This document shows, one piece after another, positions 56,653-64,000 of a stretch of 64,000 bases of DNA (position 1 is the first letter of the stretch; the number at the start of each line of letters is the position of its first letter). The stretch is taken from NCBI GenBank assembly GCA_031761875.1, contig CP134492.1:3410001-3474000 (forward strand), read 5' to 3'. The stretch comes from Bacillaceae bacterium IKA-2 (GTDB lineage: Bacteria; Bacillota; Bacilli; Bacillales; Anaerobacillaceae). Both the position numbers and the translations under genes were made by a program. The notes beneath the pieces are model-generated. The model was not told where the DNA came from, did not search any database, and worked only from the letters and a program-made list of their open reading frames with translations.

Positions 56653-57946
56653 ACAAATTATTCTCATATGCTTGTTGAAATTTTTGGATGTCGCCAGCTC
56701 CCATAAAAAGTAAAACATCAGAACCATACCTTTCAAGCTGATCCATCTGATCTTCACTTATTAGCTTGGCATTTGGGATCAAATCTTGCAGATCTTTAAT
56801 AGTTAAGCTACCAACATTTTCTCTAGCCGAAGCAAAAATATCACATAAATAAACTTGGTCTGCTTTGCTTAAGCTTTCTGCAAATTCAGCTAAAAAAGTC
56901 TTTGTTCTCGTAAACGTATGAGGTTGAAATATTGCAATAACTTTACGCTCAGGGTACTTTTGTTTTGTTGCCTCAATTGTCGCTGAAATTTCTGTTGGAT
57001 GATGAGCGTAGTCATCGATTAATACTTGATCTCCAACGTACGTTTCACTAAAGCGGCGCTTTACGCCAGAAAATGTCTGTAGTTGATCAAGGATTAGTTG
57101 CATTGGTACACCTTCATAATTGCATAATGCAATGACCGCTAATGCATTTTTCACACTATGTGTTCCGTAACCTGGAATTGTAAATGAACCATAAAAAGTA
57201 TCTCTTACAAAAACATCAAAAAGAGTTCCCTGTTTTGTTGTTTGTATATTCGTTCCTTGAAAGTCATTATGATCTTCAAGACCATAAAAAACAATTGGGA
57301 CTTGAGCTTGGATTTCTTGGAGATGTATATCATCACCACAGGCAACTATCGCTTTTTTTACTTGCATTGCCATTTCTTGAAATGCCGCAAAAACATCTTT
57401 TACATTCTCAAAATAATCAGGATGATCAAAATCAATATTTGTCATAATTGCGTAATCAGGTTTATAATTCAAAAAATGACGTCGATATTCACACGCTTCA
57501 AATACGAAATATTGACTATCCTCTTCGCCTTTACCTGTGCCATCTCCAATTAAGTAGGAAGTCGGCTTTGCTGCGCCTAAAACGTGGGCAAGCAATCCTG
57601 TTGTTGATGTTTTCCCATGCGAACCAGTAACCGCAATGCTAGTGTAGTTTTGAATGAATTCTCCTAAAAAAAGCGGATATTTTTGTACTTGCATTGATTT
57701 TAAAAACGCTTCTGATATTTCCTCATGATCTTCATTGTAGGCAGGCGATGCAATCAATGTTTGCCCCAATTGAATATTAGCTTTGTCAAAAGGTAATATT
57801 TCAATTCCCTTTTCTTCTAACGGTTTTTGTGTAAAGAAGTTTTTATCTACATCTGAACCTTGTACTTTAAAATTCATATCATGTAGGACTTGGGCAAGAG
57901 CACTCATTCCAGACCCTTTGATGCCAATAAAATGGTAGACTGTCAT
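56651..57946 (-). CDS. murC: UDP-N-acetylmuramate--L-alanine ligase
   Basis: Adds the first amino acid of the peptidoglycan stem peptide. The 431-residue Mur ligase has the nucleotide-binding start [20 protein letters not shown] (residues 4-23), the ATP loop [18 protein letters not shown] (about 104-121) and [15 protein letters not shown] (about 333-347). GTGGAGG fits the ATG at 57946; the longer frame to 57988 has no ribosome site. Position next to ytxGH is as in B. subtilis, though an aminopeptidase gene lies between. Confidence 0.96.
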   Translation of the reverse strand: MTVYHFIGIKGSGMSALAQVLHDMNFKVQGSDVDKNFFTQKPLEEKGIEILPFDKANIQLGQTLIASPAYNEDHEEISEAFLKSMQVQKYPLFLGEFIQNYTSIAVTGSHGKTSTTGLLAHVLGAAKPTSYLIGDGTGKGEEDSQYFVFEACEYRRHFLNYKPDYAIMTNIDFDHPDYFENVKDVFAAFQEMAMQVKKAIVACGDDIHLQEIQAQVPIVFYGLEDHNDFQGTNIQTTKQGTLFDVFVRDTFYGSFTIPGYGTHSVKNALAVIALCNYEGVPMQLILDQLQTFSGVKRRFSETYVGDQVLIDDYAHHPTEISATIEATKQKYPERKVIAIFQPHTFTRTKTFLAEFAESLSKADQVYLCDIFASARENVGSLTIKDLQDLIPNAKLISEDQMDQLERYGSDVLLFMGAGDIQKFQQAYENNL

Positions 57947-58302
57947 ACGCTGGACCTCCACAATCCTTAATAACCTTATCATTATCAATTACATTCCTAA
58001 GATTACTTAGTTAATAGCATTATTACTTATACGAAATCAGTATATGCCTAATATGTATATATGTTATTTTTTAATACATATCAGATATTATAACAGAAAT
58101 AAAATTGCTTCACCATAGTTGATCGTAACATGTAAGTAGATATAATAATGTTTGATAAATATATTTATTCTTCAGACTAAGCAGTTTATTAAGAAAAGTG
58201 CAAGTGCCTTGTAGCTGTGTGTATATTGGAAACTAACCATAAAGATGCACTTAAACTAGACATCAGCAGAAATTTTATCTCTTTTAAGTATTATTCTTTA
58301 AT
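57947..58302. other. 356-base gap upstream of murC
   Basis: AT-rich, no gene visible on either strand. It contains the third family-3 copy (58193-58250). Confidence 0.55.
58193..58250. repeat. family-3 repeat, copy 3
   Basis: GAAAAGTGCAAGTGCCTTG, then GGAAACTAACCATAAAGATGC, aligned with the copies at 27.3 and 50.5 kb; GTGCA and TGCAC at the ends are complementary. Confidence 0.45.
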
Positions 58303-58647
58303 CTAGGTGGTAGATCGCTTTGTAAAACGGGCTAAGCCATATCCAAATAAGCTAACTAATATATACAAGACGATATAAAATAAGGCAGAAGAATTTAGGA
58401 AGATCAAGATAATAATTACAAAAGTTACAGTTGATACAAGTAATGATAAAACAATGTTGCCTTTACCACGTCCACAAGCCATTCCTTGCCCTAAAAACAA
58501 TAAGGGAAATAGTAATAATAAACCAATTATAAAAATTCCTTTAGTATCGATAGCATTTAATATATCAGTAAATGAGATAACTGCTAAACTGATCATTAAG
58601 ATTGCTGGCAAGAGCATCGTAATAATTCCAATTTTAGTATAATTCAA
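58303..58647 (-). CDS. small four-helix membrane protein, unknown
   Basis: A 114-residue hydrophobic protein with four predicted membrane helices (residues about 6-25, 36-54, 63-83, 86-105) and a basic end (ARFTKRS). Between helices 2 and 3 is GMACGRGKGN, probably a cytosolic loop. No family recognised. TTG at 58647 is five bases after AGGTGA; the GTG at 58656 overlaps that site and is less likely. It lies downstream of the nicotinate phosphoribosyltransferase gene and its terminator, upstream of murC. Confidence 0.6.
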   Translation of the reverse strand: MNYTKIGIITMLLPAILMISLAVISFTDILNAIDTKGIFIIGLLLLFPLLFLGQGMACGRGKGNIVLSLLVSTVTFVIIILIFLNSSALFYIVLYILVSLFGYGLARFTKRSTT

Positions 58648-58693
58648 AAACTTCACCTATCTTTTTATGAAATTAGTTTTTTTAAAATTAAAA

Positions 58694-58723
58694 GCGCACA
58701 AGCTTCCTCTAGAAACTTGCGCG
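58694..58723 (-). terminator. terminator after nicotinate phosphoribosyltransferase gene
   Basis: GCGCGCAAGTTTC pairs with GAAGCTTGTGCGC on the minus strand, followed by TTTTAATTTT, 20 bases after the stop. Confidence 0.8.
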
Positions 58724-58742
58724 CAAGTATTTGGATATAAGC

Positions 58743-59840
58743 TTAATCAATTTTTTCAAGACGAGAATTCGGACGATACTTTCGACCTGTTTTTGCTTGG
58801 TGCTCACCATTTAAGAGAACATTATCACCTGTAAATCCGATGTGGATTTTTAACAAACTGCTACCAACACCGTAAATATCAACAGGCACTCCTCTTTTTT
58901 CGTAATCTTCAATACGTTTTGCATCAAAGCCACCAGAACCAATTATTTTCACATGTTCAAAGCCCTCATCATCAAGAGCTTTACGAAGAGCAAAAATTAA
59001 TTCAGGGTTGGCACCACGAGGATCAAATGACCCTAGCACATCTGGATTTCTAAAAAAGTATTGATCTACCATTGTTCTTGACGTATCAATGCGCACACCT
59101 TTTAATACGTCTCCAAACTCTTTAGCTACCCTCAAGGCGTCAATAATCACATCATTATTATAATCAACGAGCGCCATTAAGTCGTCCTCTGGGAACGTCT
59201 CATGATAGGCATGGGTAGCGGCTACAACATCACCTTCAAATAATTGAATTAACGCATGAGGCATCGTACCCATACCCCTTTTTCCCCACCATTCGTTCAT
59301 GGCATGAGTAGCTTGGGCAATAGAACCTCCTATGTATGCAGCATAACCATCACCAGCTTGTTGGGTAAAGTGGTCATCACGATCACCCATGAAAATAACT
59401 GGCTTCTTTTTTCCGGAGAGACTAGCCGCCTTAACAACATTGTAGACATTTGTTGCTACCGACGTTCGTCTAGCTAAAATCCCATCAATAATTCCTTCTA
59501 AAAATCCAATACTTTGATAAGGGCCTGTAATCGTTAGAACTGATTCAAACGGCTTTATTTTATCGCCGTCCTTTAATGAATATATTTGCAACTCGTCTAC
59601 TTGTTTAGCGAACGTTTTTATTAAAGCAATTACCTCATCTGTTCCACAAAGAACTGCGTCTGTTTTTTGAAAAAATTGCATGGTCACTATATTTTCTTTT
59701 TTATAGCGCTCGACAATCTCCCGAGTTTTTAAAAAATAAACGGCAGAAAACCAACCTTCTTCGATACGTTCATCAAACTTAAAGGTTTTATTAGTTAATC
59801 GTTTAATTTTTCCATCTAGCTTTAATTTTATCTCTTTCAT
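58743..59840 (-). CDS. nicotinate phosphoribosyltransferase (short form)
   Basis: Makes nicotinate mononucleotide for NAD salvage. The 365-residue protein has the conserved N-terminal strand pair (YFLKTREIVERYKKENIVTM, about 31-50), FLEGIIDGILARRTSVAT (about 113-130), the phosphate region GVRIDTSRTM (about 245), and IIGSGGFDAKRIEDYEKRG (about 300). It is clearly shorter than the ~490-residue PncB of B. subtilis and resembles the short archaeal-type enzyme; a separate long pncB may exist elsewhere. GAGGGG precedes the ATG. Confidence 0.88.
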   Translation of the reverse strand: MKEIKLKLDGKIKRLTNKTFKFDERIEEGWFSAVYFLKTREIVERYKKENIVTMQFFQKTDAVLCGTDEVIALIKTFAKQVDELQIYSLKDGDKIKPFESVLTITGPYQSIGFLEGIIDGILARRTSVATNVYNVVKAASLSGKKKPVIFMGDRDDHFTQQAGDGYAAYIGGSIAQATHAMNEWWGKRGMGTMPHALIQLFEGDVVAATHAYHETFPEDDLMALVDYNNDVIIDALRVAKEFGDVLKGVRIDTSRTMVDQYFFRNPDVLGSFDPRGANPELIFALRKALDDEGFEHVKIIGSGGFDAKRIEDYEKRGVPVDIYGVGSSLLKIHIGFTGDNVLLNGEHQAKTGRKYRPNSRLEKID

Positions 59841-59945
59841 TACAATACCCCTCGAAGTTGCAACGGCTTTTTTTGTATGTTCGACTTTACTCGATTTTTT
59901 TTTACGATTTTTAGTAAGCCATAGATTTTCAGATTATTAGAATAT

Positions 59946-59970
59946 CCGTGACAGAAATTATCTGTCACGG
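59946..59970. promoter_or_regulatory. 25-base palindrome upstream of nicotinate phosphoribosyltransferase gene
   Basis: CCGTGACAGA-aatta-TCTGTCACGG, a perfect 10-bp inverted repeat. It lies between the 62-codon gene and the phosphoribosyltransferase gene, 106 bases before the latter's start. It lacks a T-run, so an operator (for example for a NAD-responsive repressor) is as likely as a terminator. Confidence 0.45.
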
Positions 59971-59984
59971 GCAAATATAACATA

Positions 59985-60173
59985 TTAATGAAAAAAATTC
60001 CCTTTGTGTTGCTCAGATATTGCAGCTTCAACAATTTCTTTCACATCACCGGCATTTAAATTGGCAAATCCATGCCTCAGAACAATGAGCATATTAAGTT
60101 CATCGTCTGTTAATAAGGAAAGCCATTCTGGAGAAATAGATTTTACTAAGCTTGATAATTGAATCTCTTGCAT
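59985..60173 (-). CDS. 62-residue helical protein, unknown
   Basis: A short cytosolic protein (QEIQLSSLVKSISPEWLSLL, then TDDELNMLIVLRHGFANLNA) with helical, mildly acidic character. The ATG at 60173 is preceded by AAGGGGTGG. It is probably the first gene before the nicotinate phosphoribosyltransferase gene, or monocistronic, with the palindrome behind it as a stop. I do not recognise the family. Confidence 0.5.
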   Translation of the reverse strand: MQEIQLSSLVKSISPEWLSLLTDDELNMLIVLRHGFANLNAGDVKEIVEAAISEQHKGNFFH

Positions 60174-60406
60174 CACGACCACCCCTTAGAAAAAGTATGG
60201 TATAGCTAGACTCATATTACGTACTAACTTAAAGTAAAAACATTTACTATTCTCATTCACATACGTTCCTTATTAATTATCACCAAAAAACATCAACAAA
60301 TTAATCATATAAAACCTTTTAATAAAAAACAAGAAATATCTTAAATATAAATAGAATGCTTACTATTATTCTAAACCAATAATGAAAATGATACTACTAT
60401 TATCAT

Positions 60407-62803
60407 CTAATTTGAAATTTGCCCAGAAAGTTCTTCTTCAGAGACAAGAATATTTCTTGGTTTTGAACCCATAGCCTTTGATATAATTCCCTTTACTTCC
60501 ATCATGTCTATAAGCCGTGCAGCTCGATTAAAGCCAATTCTAAATTTCCGTTGTAAACTAGACGAAGATGCTCCTCCTTGCTCAAGAACATAATAGCACG
60601 CTTCTTCAAAGAGGTCATCCTCTTCATCGATAGCTTCATATGTTTTGACAAGTTGCTCTTTATCAAATAAATAATTTGGTTTCTGTTGCTCCTTCACTAA
60701 TGCGATTACTCGATCAATTTCCTCATCCGAAACAAAGTTACCTTGGACTCGAATTGATTTCGATGATCCATTTTCAAATAAGAGCATATCTCCTTTTCCT
60801 AATAACTTTTCTGCGCCCCCTGAATCAATAATTGTTCGTGAATCGACTTGCGAAGAAACTGAAAAGGCAATTCTAGTTGGAATATTAGCTTTAATTAATC
60901 CTGTAATTACATCCACTGAAGGTCTTTGTGTTGCGACAAGCAAGTGAATTCCACACGCTCTTGCTTTTTGAGCGATCCGACAAATTGCTTCTTCTACATC
61001 ATGAGGTGAAACCATCATTAAGTCTGCCAGCTCATCAATGACAATAACAATAAAAGGCAGTGCGGGTGTTGGATCATCCACTTTCTTCATTACCTCATTA
61101 TAACGCTTAATATCACGAACCCGATTTTGAACAAATAGCTCATAGCGGCGCTCCATTTCTTCCACCGCCCATTTCAGAGCAATTGTTGCTTGTTTTGCAT
61201 CCGTAATTACTGGTGTAACAAGATGCGGAATATCATTATACGGAGCTAGTTCAACCATTTTCGGATCAATAAGCATAAGCTTTACTTCATCAGGTGTCGC
61301 TTTAAAGATAATACTAATTAAAATTGAATTTATACAGACACTTTTTCCAGATCCCGTAGCTCCAGCAATTAATCCGTGTGGCATCTTTTGAATATCAGTT
61401 ACGATTGGCTTGCCTTCTATATCTAAACCCATTGCAACGGTTAACGGTGATGGGTTATTTTGAAACTCACCACTCCGCAAAATTTCTCTGATAAAGACAG
61501 GTTCACTTACATCATTTGGAACTTCAATACCAATCGCATTTTTACCTGGAATCGGTGCTTCTATACGGATATCTTTAGCTGCAAGACTCAACTTTATATC
61601 ATCTATTAAGCCCGTCACCTTGCTTACTTTTACTCCTGGATCGGGTAGAATTTCAAAGCGAGTTACTGATGGGCCTTTCGTTACACCGACAACCTTTGCT
61701 TGAACATTAAAATTCATCAGTGTTCTCTCAAGTATTTCCCTTTTCTCATCAAGCCATAGCTGACTATTACCCTCTTGTTTTGGTGGGATATTTAGTAATT
61801 GTATAGTCGGAAATTGATATTTTTTTAATTTCTTATCTTGATTTTTTTTGTTTGCAACTCGATCTTTATGAAACATTAGCACATTAAAAGGAATTTTATT
61901 TTTTTCCGGAACTTCTTGCTCAGTTACTTTTGGTTCACTTTTTATTATATTCACTGATGCAGACAAAGGTTCAAGCTGTTTTGTATCTTTAGTATCTAGA
62001 AGATCAGCTGCAACTGATTCTGATTGAACTTCTTTTGTCTCTTGATTTAAAACAGGCTGGCTTTCCTCTCTTACTGCATCAACTTCTTCATGAACATTTT
62101 CGATAATAGCTTCCTCTTCACTATCTACAGCTTCTTCAACTACTGCTTGTTCGGTAGTTGCTGCAATTTCAGTAAAGTTCATACCATTTATTTCTTCTTC
62201 ACGCCCAACTTCAGATTCGGCTTTTAATAGAATTTCCGTTTCTACTCCTAATAAGCTCTCTTCTAGTAAGGGTGAATTATTTACTTCCAACTCGGCTATC
62301 TCTATAAAACTCGGCTGCTCTTCTTCATTTAATTCACTAATTAACTCGATTCCCGCTAGTTGTTCCTCAATAAATTCAACTTTCTTCCTAAATGGTGGTT
62401 TCGAAAACGCAAAAATCGGTGAAGGAATATTTTCAGCTTTAAAATTAACACCTTGAAATTTCTTTCGCTCTTTTGCAGGTTTTTTCTCTATTGAGCGCGC
62501 ATTTTGCAATGATGGACGTTTGCTTTCTTGATGCTCTTTTTTAACTCTTGTTGGCTTTGTAGTACTATTTTTCTGGAAATTTTTCGATGACGCCTTGTCT
62601 CTTGTTTTCTCATCATTAATAACTGGGAACCGAAACTTCGCTTGCCTTGGGTACTGGTGGATCATTTTTGTTTTTTCATCGTTATCTTTGATAATCCGTC
62701 CATAAAATTTGGTTTGTTGTTCGCGAGTATGAATATGTTCTTTTTCTTGTCCAAACAAAAAAGAATAAACCTCTTGATATGCTACTTTTAACTTTCTAAA
62801 CAT
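60407..62803 (-). CDS. sftA: DNA translocase SftA (FtsK/SpoIIIE family)
   Basis: Soluble septum-associated DNA pump that clears chromosome arms from the closing septum. The 798-residue protein has no membrane helices, a short conserved N-terminus, a long acidic low-complexity linker (about residues 140-320, many Glu), then the alpha/beta motor with Walker A GATGSGKSVCINSILI (about 481-496), Walker B VIVIDELADLMMV (about 595), and a C-terminal gamma winged helix (ACYYVLEQGGASSSSLQRKF, about 725-744). AAGGTG precedes the ATG. Confidence 0.95.
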   Translation of the reverse strand: MFRKLKVAYQEVYSFLFGQEKEHIHTREQQTKFYGRIIKDNDEKTKMIHQYPRQAKFRFPVINDEKTRDKASSKNFQKNSTTKPTRVKKEHQESKRPSLQNARSIEKKPAKERKKFQGVNFKAENIPSPIFAFSKPPFRKKVEFIEEQLAGIELISELNEEEQPSFIEIAELEVNNSPLLEESLLGVETEILLKAESEVGREEEINGMNFTEIAATTEQAVVEEAVDSEEEAIIENVHEEVDAVREESQPVLNQETKEVQSESVAADLLDTKDTKQLEPLSASVNIIKSEPKVTEQEVPEKNKIPFNVLMFHKDRVANKKNQDKKLKKYQFPTIQLLNIPPKQEGNSQLWLDEKREILERTLMNFNVQAKVVGVTKGPSVTRFEILPDPGVKVSKVTGLIDDIKLSLAAKDIRIEAPIPGKNAIGIEVPNDVSEPVFIREILRSGEFQNNPSPLTVAMGLDIEGKPIVTDIQKMPHGLIAGATGSGKSVCINSILISIIFKATPDEVKLMLIDPKMVELAPYNDIPHLVTPVITDAKQATIALKWAVEEMERRYELFVQNRVRDIKRYNEVMKKVDDPTPALPFIVIVIDELADLMMVSPHDVEEAICRIAQKARACGIHLLVATQRPSVDVITGLIKANIPTRIAFSVSSQVDSRTIIDSGGAEKLLGKGDMLLFENGSSKSIRVQGNFVSDEEIDRVIALVKEQQKPNYLFDKEQLVKTYEAIDEEDDLFEEACYYVLEQGGASSSSLQRKFRIGFNRAARLIDMMEVKGIISKAMGSKPRNILVSEEELSGQISN

Positions 62804-62930
62804 AAAATCACCTTTTCTATCTGTTAAATGTTGAATGTAGAAATCTGAATAGGAGCCTTCGGTACCAACCCATCTTTGTCAAACATTTTACGATTCACTT
62901 GAACTAGTTTAATAATAACTCATTAAAGGA

Positions 62931-62958
62931 AAAAACCACTAGTTTTTTCTAGTGGTTT
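62931..62958 (-). terminator. terminator of ytpQ
   Basis: AAACCACTAG and CTAGTGGTTT form a 10-bp stem over six bases; on the minus strand it is followed by TTTTTCC. It lies 32 bases after the ytpQ stop, separating it from sftA. Confidence 0.8.
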
Positions 62959-62989
62959 CTATTGGTTTCTCGAGCTTATGGAATTATGC

Positions 62990-63784
62990 CTAGTGCTTCG
63001 GTTTCCTATGAGCAAGAATAAAAATTGGTTCTAGTTCACCTTTATTATAGATAAATGGTAAGGCTGTGATTGGTGTAATTCCACTTGTGAAAAATTGAAA
63101 TACCATTTGCGCTAATACATCATAACCTGTTTCATTGATAATATCGGCAATAATTAAAACATCTTGGTGAGGAACAGCAACCGCTAGCTCACCCTCTGCT
63201 TGATTTTCATACTGTTTTAAAAGCTGCTCGTTTAATATTTTACTTGCATCATACCCATCATTTTGATTAATAAAATAAAATGAGTTTCCAGCAACTATGT
63301 CCTTTTTCACTGTTGTTTTTAATGAACGGACATTAAATAGGGCTATTTCTTTTATTTTTGCTTTATCCAATTGTTCATGTTCTAGCAGCTCATTTGTTAA
63401 CAATGTAAACGATAAGCCTCTATCCATAGCGTAATATATTCTTGTTTCAGCTGTATGCTCTTCAAAAATCAATTCTTTTTCGTCCGCGTGGGTTGGAAAT
63501 GATGTTGACCGAATTACGGGGAAAATATTTTTCTCATTCCCTTTTAACGTAAACGGAGTTGCCATCGCTTGTAGAGCTTCATCAACATAATGAACGGCTT
63601 CTTCAAGAGCTAATTCTTTTTTAGCATTCCATCTGTCTTGCAGCTTTGAAATCGAGAGAGTAACTCCTTTTTTAAGATTCATATCCTCAATTCTTAGCTG
63701 CTGTTCATCTCGATTATATGATATCTCCCGCTCTGGACGCTGTAATCTATTTTCTAATTCACGTTTTAGCTCTAATGGCTTCAT
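62990..63784 (-). CDS. ytpQ: DUF1444 protein YtpQ
   Basis: A 264-residue cytosolic protein of the DUF1444 family: KPLELKRELENRLQRPEREI at the N-terminus, IFPVIRSTSFP (about 87), a conserved NDGYDASKILNEQLL (about 172) and a C-terminus with TSGITPITALPFIY. Function unknown. GGAGGC precedes the ATG. In B. subtilis ytpQ is followed by ytpR (tRNA-binding-like); here ytpR is absent and sftA follows after a terminator. Confidence 0.88.
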   Translation of the reverse strand: MKPLELKRELENRLQRPEREISYNRDEQQLRIEDMNLKKGVTLSISKLQDRWNAKKELALEEAVHYVDEALQAMATPFTLKGNEKNIFPVIRSTSFPTHADEKELIFEEHTAETRIYYAMDRGLSFTLLTNELLEHEQLDKAKIKEIALFNVRSLKTTVKKDIVAGNSFYFINQNDGYDASKILNEQLLKQYENQAEGELAVAVPHQDVLIIADIINETGYDVLAQMVFQFFTSGITPITALPFIYNKGELEPIFILAHRKPKH

Positions 63785-63867
63785 TATTTAGATAAGCCTC
63801 CTTTTTTCGTTTGCTTATTTATTCTAACATGAATAAGGCTGAGAAGAGAAAGATTACGCATCACTTC

Positions 63868-64000
63868 TTACTGTTCAATTCTCATATCACCAAGCTTAAT
63901 CAGTCCTTTTTTACGAAGCCACTCGGATATAAGTAAGCTAATTACAGCTGGGCCAATAAAATGTAGTAGTAACACTACTAGTCCTATATTCCACGAAAAC
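63868..64000 (-). CDS. C-terminal fragment of a membrane protein (5' part beyond the window)
   Basis: The last 43 codons of a minus-strand gene are inside the window: one membrane helix (LVVLLLHFIGPAVISLLI), then SEWLRKKGLIKLGDMRIEQ and a TAA stop at 63868. The pattern resembles the C-terminus of an integral membrane transporter such as a PTS EIIC-like protein, but this is a guess from a short piece. Confidence 0.6.
   Translation of the reverse strand, partial: FSWNIGLVVLLLHFIGPAVISLLISEWLRKKGLIKLGDMRIEQ

Noticed and set aside
57242-57553. Three overlapping plus-strand frames inside murC
   Set aside because: They are shadows of a conserved essential gene and have no start signals.
59840-60034. 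64-codon minus-strand frame between the 62-residue gene and the phosphoribosyltransferase gene
   Set aside because: It overlaps the better-supported gene, runs through the palindrome and has no ribosome site.

Overview
The window is an ordinary chromosomal stretch of a low-GC, endospore-forming member of the Bacillaceae. Evidence for this: sporulation genes (ytrH, ytrI, ytfJ, an alpha/beta-type small acid-soluble spore protein), Firmicute-only genes (short DnaE, EzrA, RefZ, SftA, CcpA), strong AGGAGG-type ribosome sites, frequent GTG/TTG starts, a T-box, and gene order that closely follows the Bacillus subtilis accDA-dnaE to ytpQ region. A MotPS-type (sodium) flagellar stator next to ccpA would suit an alkaliphilic or halotolerant Bacillus relative; that is inference, and I cannot name a species. 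I see no rRNA, tRNA, CRISPR, prophage or transposase gene.

Layout. 1-5.6 kb: FadR-type regulator (cut by the left edge), malic enzyme, DnaE, all on the minus strand. 5.7-13.5 kb: sporulation membrane proteins YtrH/YtrI; NrnA (pApA/nanoRNA hydrolase); YtoI (HTH-DRTGG-CBS-hotdog); YtpI; YtkL; an M24 peptidase; YtkK; a universal stress protein. 13.6-20.5 kb: argGH with ArgR-like boxes, an EcsC-family protein, ackA, ytxK. 20.6-27.2 kb: tpx, ytfJ, ytfI, yteJ, sppA, a second NAD kinase, acyl-CoA synthetase mbcS, sspA. 27.4-35.6 kb: thiI, cysteine desulfurase, a small EF-hand-like protein, ezrA, refZ and a GAF-GGDEF diguanylate cyclase. 36-38.8 kb: rpsD with a long leader and tyrS with a complete T-box. 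38.8-41.7 kb: a class A penicillin-binding protein. 41.9-49.8 kb: acsA divergent from acuABC (acetyl-CoA synthetase and its acetylation/deacetylation control), an MTA/SAH nucleosidase, motPS, ccpA. 50.6-64 kb: the AroQ-DAHP synthase fusion, an uncharacterised FtsA/PilM-like ATPase with tandem C-terminal repeats, ytxH/ytxG, an M29 aminopeptidase, murC, a short nicotinate phosphoribosyltransferase, sftA, ytpQ and a membrane-protein fragment at the right edge.

Functional themes. Acetate/acyl-CoA metabolism is concentrated here (ackA, mbcS, acsA, acuABC, and ccpA, which controls such genes in relatives). Cell division and chromosome handling are well represented (ezrA, refZ, sftA, murC, the FtsA-like protein). 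Nucleotide signalling appears as NrnA, YtoI and the diguanylate cyclase.

The most unusual content is between the genes: four families of short dispersed repeats. Family 1 is a MITE-like element of about 115-119 bp with ends GAATGAATTTCATAAT and a 15-bp internal stem; it has complete, shortened and end-only forms, and one copy supplies the stop codon of tyrS. Family 2 is a GTTGGTTAGGAA / TTTCCAACTTTCC element, mostly in convergent gaps. Family 3 contains GACTTACCATATAGAGGC. Family 4 (AGTGCGTGTTCAAAAGG) sits just upstream of three minus-strand genes. I found no obviously new defence or mobile system; the best protein-level candidates for new biology are the FtsA-like/repeat protein and YtoI.
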